Positions 6,499-12,110 of a stretch of DNA of 12,110 bases are shown piece by piece. The DNA lies in contig DNJG01000006.1 of NCBI GenBank assembly GCA_003489165.1, positions 1 through 12,110 on the forward strand, in the 5' to 3' direction. The translations under genes were made by a program, and so were the position numbers. The stretch is from Nitrospinota bacterium (GTDB taxonomy: Bacteria > Nitrospinota > Nitrospinia > UBA9942). Under the pieces are notes generated by a model. That model did not search any database. It had not been told where the DNA came from and saw only the letters and a list, made by a program, of their open reading frames with translations. Each line of letters opens with the position of its first letter. Positions within the stretch are counted from its first letter, which is position 1.

Positions 6499-6672
6499 AT
6501 GTCAAAATGTTTTAAATGCGGAAGAGAGCTTGGCGCCAAGGAAGAGCATATGAAGATGAAGACTGAAAAGGGAAAGATATGCTATGTCTGTTACAACAAA
6601 TACAAGGCTGAACAAAAATTTAATTTAACCGCAGAGGACACAGAGAAGAAAGATAAAAATAAAAATTATTAA
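6499..6672 (+). CDS. Small four-cysteine zinc-ribbon protein
   Basis: The protein has 57 residues. MSKCFKCGREL supplies the first knuckle (C4, C7), and GKICYVCYNKY supplies the second (C28, C31), with a charged spacer of 20 residues. The pattern fits a zinc ribbon that binds one Zn ion. No enzyme domain is present; a nucleic-acid or protein-binding role is possible, but I do not recognise a named family. The ATG at 6499 has no Shine-Dalgarno. The frame stays open upstream, but that part overlaps the promoter region and looks non-coding. The last 16 or so residues (NLTAEDTEKK...) are encoded by a dispersed word-repeat, so the native C-terminus was probably replaced. It ends 9 bp before lysS, whose Shine-Dalgarno overlaps its stop codon. 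Confidence 0.65.
   Translation: MSKCFKCGRELGAKEEHMKMKTEKGKICYVCYNKYKAEQKFNLTAEDTEKKDKNKNY
6626..6668 (+). repeat. Word-repeat copy overlapping the 3' end of the zinc-ribbon gene
   Basis: The sequence CCGCAGAGGACACAGAG at 6631-6647, followed by an A-rich tail with ATAAAAATAAAAA, closely resembles 53-86 at the other end of the window (CACAGAGGACACGGAG, then ATAAAAATAAAAA). The copy is read through by the small gene and stops just before the lysS ribosome site. Confidence 0.6.
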
Positions 6673-6676
6673 GGAG
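6671..6676 (+). promoter_or_regulatory. Shine-Dalgarno that fixes the TTG start of lysS
   Basis: AAGGAG lies five bases before the TTG at 6682 and overlaps the TAA of the preceding small gene. No ATG nearby competes: the next in-frame Met (QMQL) is at codon 8, without a ribosome site. Confidence 0.7.
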
Positions 6677-6681
6677 ACCAC

Positions 6682-8160
6682 TTGGAAGACATTTCAGAGC
6701 AGATGCAGTTGAGGAGGGCAAAGCTTCAGGAATTAAGAAATTCAGGCACTGACCCTTATATTGACAGATTTAGAGTAACCCACTCTATAGGTTTTGTTTT
6801 ACAAAAATACGGAGCCCTCTCAAGAGAGGAATTAGAGAAACTTAATGACGAGGTTACCCTTGCAGGCAGGATAATGACAAGGAGGGAGCATGGGAAGACC
6901 ACCTTCTGTCATGTTCAGAATTCGTCAGGCAGACTACAGATATATATAAGAAAAGATGAGTTGGGCGATGGCGTATATGATACATTCCTTAAATATGATA
7001 TTGGCGATATAATCGGCATAACAGGCAAGGTTTTCCGAACAAGGACAAATGAATTAACCATCCATGCAAAAGGTATTACCCTCCTAACAAAATCATTGAG
7101 GCCCCTCCCTGAAAAATGGCATGGACTAAAGGATGTTGAAATCAGATATAGACAGAGGTATGTGGATTTGATTGTCAATCCCGAAGTCAGGGAGGTCTTT
7201 ATCAAGAGAACGCTTATTGTCCAGAAGATGAGGGACTTTCTTAATAATAAAGGTTTCCTTGAGGTTGAGACACCTATGATGCAGTCCATCCCGGGTGGTG
7301 CTACTGCAAAACCGTTTAAAACCCACCACAATGCACTCGGTATGGACCTATTTTTACGGATAGCACCGGAGCTTTATTTGAAAAGGCTTGTGGTTGGAGG
7401 GCTTGAGAGGGTCTATGAGATAAACAGGAATTTCAGGAATGAAGGCATATCAACACAGCATAACCCTGAATTTACAATGCTTGAGTTTTATATGGCTTAT
7501 GCGGATTACAATGATTTAATAAGCCTGACTGAGGAGATGTTCTCCTTTTTATCAAAAGAGGTGCTGGGGACATCTGTTATAGAGTATGGCAGTGAAAAAA
7601 TAGATTTGACACCGCCGTGGAAAAGATATTCATTTAAGGATTCAATAGTTGAATTAGGAGGTGTAAGTCCTGATATATTGGAAGATAATGAAAAGGCATT
7701 GAAGTTTGCAAAAGAGCTTGGTGCACCGATTACAAAATCGGATACAAAGGGAAAAATTTGGCAGAAGATATTTGATTATACTGTAGAGCCAAAACTTATA
7801 CAGCCGACATTTATTACAGATTATCCACTTGATTTATCCCCTCTTTCAAAAAAGAAAAGGGATAACCCTGAACTTGTAGAGAGGTTTGAACTCTATATAG
7901 CAAAAAGGGAGATGGCAAATGCCTATACAGAGTTAAACGACCCTATAGACCAGAGAGAAAGATTTGAGGAGCAGGTTTCACAGAGGGGTGCTGGGGATGA
8001 AGAGGCACACATGATGGATGATGATTTTGTGAGGGCATTAGAGTATGGAATGCCCCCGACAGCTGGAGAAGGGATTGGTATAGACAGACTCATAATGCTC
8101 TTTACAAATTCCCCCTCAATCAGAGATGTAATTTTATTTCCTCAAATGAGGAAGGAGTAA
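6682..8160 (+). CDS. lysS: Lysyl-tRNA synthetase, class II
   Basis: Charges tRNA-Lys with lysine in the cytoplasm using ATP. The protein has 492 residues, the usual length for bacterial LysRS. An N-terminal OB-fold anticodon-binding domain (about 50-150, with GRIMTRREHGKTTF) leads into the class II catalytic core. Motif 1 is around GFLEVETPMM (P198). Motif 2 is NFRNEGISTQHNPEFTMLE (R252, E254). Motif 3 is GEGIGIDRLIMLF (462 onward, R469). The block GGATAKPFKTHHN is also typical of LysRS. Translation starts at a TTG with AAGGAG five bases upstream. It follows the zinc-ribbon gene by 9 bp and precedes a lipoprotein-export pair, an arrangement I recall from deltaproteobacterial-like genomes. No truncation or missing motif was seen. 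Confidence 0.97.
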   Translation: MEDISEQMQLRRAKLQELRNSGTDPYIDRFRVTHSIGFVLQKYGALSREELEKLNDEVTLAGRIMTRREHGKTTFCHVQNSSGRLQIYIRKDELGDGVYDTFLKYDIGDIIGITGKVFRTRTNELTIHAKGITLLTKSLRPLPEKWHGLKDVEIRYRQRYVDLIVNPEVREVFIKRTLIVQKMRDFLNNKGFLEVETPMMQSIPGGATAKPFKTHHNALGMDLFLRIAPELYLKRLVVGGLERVYEINRNFRNEGISTQHNPEFTMLEFYMAYADYNDLISLTEEMFSFLSKEVLGTSVIEYGSEKIDLTPPWKRYSFKDSIVELGGVSPDILEDNEKALKFAKELGAPITKSDTKGKIWQKIFDYTVEPKLIQPTFITDYPLDLSPLSKKKRDNPELVERFELYIAKREMANAYTELNDPIDQRERFEEQVSQRGAGDEEAHMMDDDFVRALEYGMPPTAGEGIGIDRLIMLFTNSPSIRDVILFPQMRKE

Positions 8161-8174
8161 AACAAAAACTTAAA

Positions 8175-8306
8175 GCGGAACACGAATGACACGAATTAAC
8201 AAATCACACAAAAAAATAAGAAACAAGGAGATAGAAGCAAGAAACAAGATTTTTTTACTTCTTGTATCTATTCGTGACATTCGTATATTCGTGTAATTAG
8301 TGTTCT
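8175..8306. repeat. Inverted word-repeat element between lysS and lolC
   Basis: The left arm at 8175-8199 carries ACACGAATG and ACACGAATTA. The right arm at 8269-8306 carries four degenerate words built on TATTCGTGA/CATTCGTA/TATTCGTGT/AATTAGTGT, roughly the reverse complement. A second, inner inverted pair lies near 8229-8246 (GATAGAAGCAAGAA) and 8257-8272 (CTTCTTGTATCTATTC). The whole could fold into one long imperfect hairpin. It ends eight bases before the lolC ATG, which lacks a Shine-Dalgarno. No frame and no transposase are present. The gap is 154 bp in all. Confidence 0.7.
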
Positions 8307-8314
8307 GAATTTTT

Positions 8315-9568
8315 ATGTCCTACGAATTTTTTATTAGTCTCAGATATTTAAAGGCAAAGAGGAAGCAGGCTTTTATATCCCTTATCACATGGATTTCCAT
8401 CGGGGGTGTGGCTGTTGGCGTTACTGCGCTTATTGTAGTCATATCTGTTATGGGCGGTATGCAGGAGGACTTGAGGAATAAGATTCTTGGGACGAACTCC
8501 CATGTAGTTGTCTTGAGTAATGAGGGTGCAATGACAAAATATGGAGAGCTTATTAAAAAGATAGAAGGTGTTCCCCATGTTGTATCTGCATCCCCTTTTA
8601 TTTTTAATCAGGTAATGCTGACATCTCACAACAGCGTCTCAGGAGTTGCAATCCGCGGTATTGACCCTGATTTGGAGGCGAAGGTTACTGACCTATCAAA
8701 GAGGGTAAAAGAGGGCGGGTTAAAATTCTTAAAAACCCCCCAGAACTCCGAACTCCGAACTCCGAACTCCGAACTTATAGAAGGTATTGTAATTGGTAAA
8801 GACCTTGCAAGAAATCTTGCTGTATTTCTTGGCGATACTATTGATGTTGTTTCTCCATTCGGAAGGGCAACCCCAATGGGGACCGCCCCAAAGGTAGAAA
8901 AGTTCAGGGTGGTTGGCATATTTGATACAGGAATGTACGAATATGATTCAAGCCTTGCCCTTATATCAATACCTGCGGCACAGAGGTTTTTCAGTATGGG
9001 TGAAACTGTGACAGGTATTGAGATAAAGGTGGATGATATTTATCTTGCAGACAGTGTGGCAGATAAAATTCACAGTATGCTCGGCTTCCCATACTGGACA
9101 AGGGATTGGATGGAGATGAATAAGAATCTCTTCTCGGCGCTCAAACTTGAAAAGTTTGGCATGTTTGTTATACTTACACTAATAATAATAGTTGCCGCAT
9201 TCAATATAATCGGTACTCTTATAATGATGGTTATGGAAAAGGGGAGAGATATTGCAATCCTCAAATCCATGGGCGCTACAGACAATAGTATAATGAAAAT
9301 CTTTATAATGGAGGGATTGATTATCGGAATAGCAGGCACTATTATTGGATGTATCGGTGGATATGTCTTATGTGAACTCCTTGATACTTACCACTTCATA
9401 AAACTCCCAAGCGATGTCTATCAGCTTGATACGCTCCCGGTAAAGATGAATCCTCTTGATTTCTTATATATATCTTTATCGGCAATTGTCATAAGCTTTC
9501 TTGCAACTATATATCCATCATGGAATGCCTCCCGACTTGACCCTGTGGAGGCACTTAGGTATGAGTGA
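8315..9568 (+). CDS. lolC: Lipoprotein-releasing ABC transporter permease, LolC/LolE family
   Basis: Inner-membrane permease that, with the ATPase LolD, extracts lipoproteins for delivery to the outer membrane. It has 417 residues. TM1 is at about 19-48, a large periplasmic MacB-type domain follows to about 275, and three more helices (about 280-306, 327-352, 383-403) form the FtsX-like core. The cytoplasmic loop EKGRDIAILKSMGAT is the family signature, and the tail NASRLDPVEALRYE is typical. Only one permease gene is present, so it may act as a homodimer in place of a LolC-LolE pair. Residues 143-154 are encoded by a heptamer repeat that sits just before the conserved GIVIGKDLA motif. The ATG has no Shine-Dalgarno because the upstream repeat element nearly abuts it. 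lolD begins 3 bp after the stop. Confidence 0.93.
   Translation: MSYEFFISLRYLKAKRKQAFISLITWISIGGVAVGVTALIVVISVMGGMQEDLRNKILGTNSHVVVLSNEGAMTKYGELIKKIEGVPHVVSASPFIFNQVMLTSHNSVSGVAIRGIDPDLEAKVTDLSKRVKEGGLKFLKTPQNSELRTPNSELIEGIVIGKDLARNLAVFLGDTIDVVSPFGRATPMGTAPKVEKFRVVGIFDTGMYEYDSSLALISIPAAQRFFSMGETVTGIEIKVDDIYLADSVADKIHSMLGFPYWTRDWMEMNKNLFSALKLEKFGMFVILTLIIIVAAFNIIGTLIMMVMEKGRDIAILKSMGATDNSIMKIFIMEGLIIGIAGTIIGCIGGYVLCELLDTYHFIKLPSDVYQLDTLPVKMNPLDFLYISLSAIVISFLATIYPSWNASRLDPVEALRYE
8743..8775 (+). repeat. Heptamer tandem array inside lolC
   Basis: GAACTCC is repeated four times without mismatch at 8743-8770, followed by a partial GAACT. The array encodes QNSELRTPNSEL in the periplasmic domain of the permease. 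Seven is not a multiple of three, so gain or loss of one unit would shift the reading frame. Confidence 0.9.
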
Positions 9569-9571
9569 AAA

Positions 9572-10243
9572 GTGGAAGAATTAGTGCTGGTCAAAGAACT
9601 AAAAAAATCCTTTAAGTCCGGAGATGATTCTCTTGAGGTCTTAAAGGGTCTCAATTTCAGCATAGCAAAAGGTGAGATGCTCGGCGTAGTAGGTGCATCA
9701 GGTGCGGGAAAAAGCACACTCCTTCATGTAATCGGTGCATTAGATAAGCCAACAGAGGGGTCTGTGGTGTTTAATAATCAAGACATATTTAAAATGAACA
9801 AAATACAGTTGGCAGGATTTCGCAATAAGAGGATTGGCTTTGTATTTCAGTTCAATAACCTTTTGCCAGAATTTACTGCAATAGAAAATGTTATGCTCCC
9901 TGCCATTATAAATAAAAAAAGAAAAGATGAGGCGGCAATAGAAGCTAAAAGAATTTTGACAGAAGTCGGATTAAAGGATAGAATCAATCATAGACCAGGT
10001 AAATTGTCAGGCGGCGAGCAGCAGAGGGTGGCAATTGCAAGGGCGCTCATGAATGAACCTGACCTCATACTTGCAGATGAGCCTACAGGAAACCTTGACA
10101 GCAAGACAAGCGAGGATATATACGAGCTCTTTTTTAGAATGAATAGAGAAAAAGGGCAGACATTTGTAATAGTCACCCATAATGACACCCTTGTAAAAAA
10201 AATGATGAGAGTGATAAAATTGGCAGACGGAGTGATAGTGTAA
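9572..10243 (+). CDS. lolD: Lipoprotein-releasing ABC transporter ATP-binding protein LolD
   Basis: Cytoplasmic ATPase that drives lipoprotein release by the adjacent permease. It has 223 residues, normal for LolD. Walker A is GASGAGKST (41-49), the Q-loop Gln is Q93 in FVFQFNNLLPEFT, the ABC signature is LSGGEQQR (145-152), Walker B is LILADE with catalytic E170, the D-loop follows as GNLD, and the H-loop His is H203. The FQFNNLLPEFTAIENVMLP stretch is characteristic of LolD and related MacB-type ATPases. It starts at a GTG 3 bp after the lolC stop, with only weak ribosome-site complementarity, so translational coupling is likely. A MacB-type exporter is the main alternative, but the pairing with a LolC/E permease favours LolD. 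Confidence 0.95.
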   Translation: MEELVLVKELKKSFKSGDDSLEVLKGLNFSIAKGEMLGVVGASGAGKSTLLHVIGALDKPTEGSVVFNNQDIFKMNKIQLAGFRNKRIGFVFQFNNLLPEFTAIENVMLPAIINKKRKDEAAIEAKRILTEVGLKDRINHRPGKLSGGEQQRVAIARALMNEPDLILADEPTGNLDSKTSEDIYELFFRMNREKGQTFVIVTHNDTLVKKMMRVIKLADGVIV

Positions 10244-10259
10244 AAGAGGGAGGATGAAT

Positions 10260-12110
10260 ATGTTTAAGAAATTTACTGAAAGGGCGAGAAGGGTAATAAT
10301 CCTTGCAAGAGAAGAGGCAGAGAGGTGTCAGCATGAATACCTTGGAACTGAGCATATACTCCTTGGCATAATTAAAGACGGCGGGGGCATAGCGATTCTT
10401 GTCCTCCAGAGACTGGGAGTGGATATAAAACATCTGAAGCCTGAGATTGAAAGAAACCTTCCTTTGAGCTCAAATACGCTTGTTGTCGGGGATATACCCT
10501 TTACTTCTCGTGCAAAAAAGGTGCTGGAGTATGCAGTAGAAGAAGCAAGGGCAATGGGGCATAGTTATATCGGCACTGAGCATATTCTTATAGGATTGAT
10601 AAAGGAGAAGGATGGCGTTGCCTACAGGATATTGAGCAGCTTCGGATTACAGTATTCAGATATAAAGGAGCAGACTATAAATCTACTGAGAGAGCCTGCA
10701 TCAGAGGCAAGAGATACAAGCAAGACACCTGCATTAGATGAATTCGGCAGAGACCTTACTGAGTTGGCAATCAAAAGGAGACTTGACCCTGTAATCGGCA
10801 GGACCAATGAGATAGAGAGGGTAATTCAGATACTTTCTCGCCGCACAAAAAATAATCCTGTCCTCATTGGTGAGCCCGGTGTTGGCAAAACAGCTATTGT
10901 AGAGGGACTTGCACAGAGGATTGTAGGTAGAGAGGTTCCTCAGACTCTATATGACAAAAAATTAATATCGCTTGATCTTGGCGCACTGATTGCCGGAACA
11001 AAATACAGGGGGCAGTTTGAGGCAAGGATGAAGGCTGTAATGAGGGAGATAACACAGCCCCCCAAGAATATTATCCTCTTTGTAGATGAAATCCATACAC
11101 TGATAGGTGCAGGTGCGGCAGAAGGGTCAGTGGATGCTTCAAATATGTTAAAACCAGCCCTCTCCAGAGGCGAGATACAGTGTATAGGTGCAACTACGCT
11201 GGATGAATATAGAAAATATATTGAAAAGAATGGTGCGTTGGAAAGGAGATTCCAGCCGATAATTGTAAACCCGCCGTCCGTAGAGGAGGCAATACAGATT
11301 ATAAAAGGATTAAAGGATGAGTATGAACTCCATCATAAGGTGAGAATAACAGAAGGTGCAATTAATGCATCTGTTAAATTGTCCGATAGGTATATAAGTG
11401 ACAGATTCTTACCTGATAAGGCAATAGATGTTATAGACGAGGCAGGTTCAAGGGTAAGGCTGAAAAGGGTTACATATCCGCCAGAGGTGAGAGAATTGCA
11501 GAGAGAGATTGATGATGCCGCAAGAGAGAAAAGGGAAAGGATTGAGGCACAGGAGTTTGAGAAGGCAGTTAAACTGCGGGATAAAGAGGAGGGTCTGAAG
11601 AGCAAATTGGAATTGATGAAAATAGAGTGGGAAGCCTCGCAGAAAGGTGCAATGCCTGAGGTAACAGAAGATGACATTACCTATGTAGTATCAAGGATGA
11701 CAGGCATACCTCTGTCAAGAATTGAGAAAGAGGAATCACAGAGACTTCAGGAGATGGATGCAGAGCTATCAAAAAAGATAATAGGACAGAAAGAGGCAAT
11801 AAGTGCTATAAGCAAGGCGATAAGACGCTCAAGGGCCGGGCTGAAAGATATAAAGAGACCAATGGGGTCATTTCTCTTCCTTGGTCCTACCGGTGTCGGC
11901 AAGACAGAACTTGCCTGCGTGCTGGCAGAATATCTGTTTGGCGACAGGAGGGCGATTATAAGGCTTGACATGTCGGAGTATATGGAAAAGTTTAATGTAT
12001 CTAAACTTACAGGTTCACCCCCCGGCTATGTGGGCTATGAAGAAGGTGGACAGCTTACTGAAAAGGTCAGAAGAAAGCCATATTCTGTTGTCCTGCTTGA
12101 CGAAATAGAA
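10260..12110 (+). CDS. clpC: ATP-dependent Clp protease ATP-binding subunit ClpC (3' end outside the window)
   Basis: Hexameric AAA+ unfoldase that feeds proteins to ClpP. The visible 617 codons stay open to the window edge, so the gene is partial. Two Clp-N repeats (about 1-145, each with a GTEHIL motif) come first. D1 has Walker A GEPGVGKT (204-211), Walker B ILFVDEIH with D276-E277, and GAGAAEGSVDASNMLKP. A middle coiled coil with a UVR-like segment (EKAVKLRDKEEGL, about 433-446) marks ClpC and argues against ClpA or ClpB. D2 has GPTGVGKT (542-549), the SEYMEK and GSPPGYVGYEEGG blocks, and a Walker B (LLDEIE) at the last codon. The ATG at 10260 has GGGAGG six bases upstream; an in-frame ATG two codons earlier abuts that site. 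It follows lolD by 16 bp. Confidence 0.95.
   Translation, partial: MFKKFTERARRVIILAREEAERCQHEYLGTEHILLGIIKDGGGIAILVLQRLGVDIKHLKPEIERNLPLSSNTLVVGDIPFTSRAKKVLEYAVEEARAMGHSYIGTEHILIGLIKEKDGVAYRILSSFGLQYSDIKEQTINLLREPASEARDTSKTPALDEFGRDLTELAIKRRLDPVIGRTNEIERVIQILSRRTKNNPVLIGEPGVGKTAIVEGLAQRIVGREVPQTLYDKKLISLDLGALIAGTKYRGQFEARMKAVMREITQPPKNIILFVDEIHTLIGAGAAEGSVDASNMLKPALSRGEIQCIGATTLDEYRKYIEKNGALERRFQPIIVNPPSVEEAIQIIKGLKDEYELHHKVRITEGAINASVKLSDRYISDRFLPDKAIDVIDEAGSRVRLKRVTYPPEVRELQREIDDAAREKRERIEAQEFEKAVKLRDKEEGLKSKLELMKIEWEASQKGAMPEVTEDDITYVVSRMTGIPLSRIEKEESQRLQEMDAELSKKIIGQKEAISAISKAIRRSRAGLKDIKRPMGSFLFLGPTGVGKTELACVLAEYLFGDRRAIIRLDMSEYMEKFNVSKLTGSPPGYVGYEEGGQLTEKVRRKPYSVVLLDEIE

Noticed and set aside
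6915..7331. Long minus-strand frames within lysS
   Set aside because: They are antisense shadows of a complete, well-conserved synthetase and show no motif or ribosome site.

Overview
The window looks like a piece of the chromosome of a diderm bacterium of moderate to low GC. An outer-membrane porin and an LolCD-type lipoprotein exporter show the outer membrane. A ClpC with a UVR-type linker, heavy AGA/AGG and ATA codon use, and many short word-like dispersed repeats suggest an uncultivated lineage such as Nitrospirota or a deltaproteobacterial-like group. That placement is a guess. No rRNA, tRNA, insertion sequence, phage gene or CRISPR array was seen.

Left part (about 1-3925, all minus strand): a probable operon read from right to left. 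It starts at a strong sigma70-type promoter (TTGACA, 17 bp, TACTAT) with a Fur-like 7-1-7 operator just downstream of the -10. The genes are, in order, a signal-peptide porin (2542-3849), a secreted FMN-binding-domain protein with a TGAT flavinylation motif (1933-2475), a two-helix PepSY-TM-type membrane protein with His residues flanking the helices (1290-1928), a Uma2-family PD-(D/E)XK protein overlapping it by 14 bp (689-1303), and an unrecognised His-rich exported protein (182-658). The best reading is an iron-responsive envelope redox cassette: a porin admits the substrate, the PepSY-TM protein moves electrons across the inner membrane, and a flavinylated periplasmic protein passes them on. 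Reduction of ferric iron or a ferric chelate is the leading hypothesis. An A/T-rich leader with a Shine-Dalgarno sequence at the left edge points to another minus-strand gene just outside the window.

Middle (4018-6277, minus strand): a PlsC-type acyltransferase followed 4 bp later by a GAF plus HD-GYP protein, a probable cyclic-di-GMP phosphodiesterase with an unusually large insertion in its catalytic domain.

Right part (6499-12110, plus strand): a 57-residue four-cysteine zinc-ribbon protein, lysS, a LolC/LolE-type permease, lolD, and the first 617 codons of clpC, which runs off the right edge. lolC-lolD-clpC are closely spaced; lysS is separated from lolC by 154 bp of inverted-repeat sequence.

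The recurrent oddity is a set of short elements made of 7-10 bp degenerate words, often arranged as inverted arms, that lie exactly at gene boundaries (44-171, 2489-2542, 6626-6668, 8175-8306). A related heptamer array lies inside the lolC coding sequence (8743-8775). Several starts next to these elements have no Shine-Dalgarno sequence, and one gene appears to have taken its C-terminus from such a repeat.
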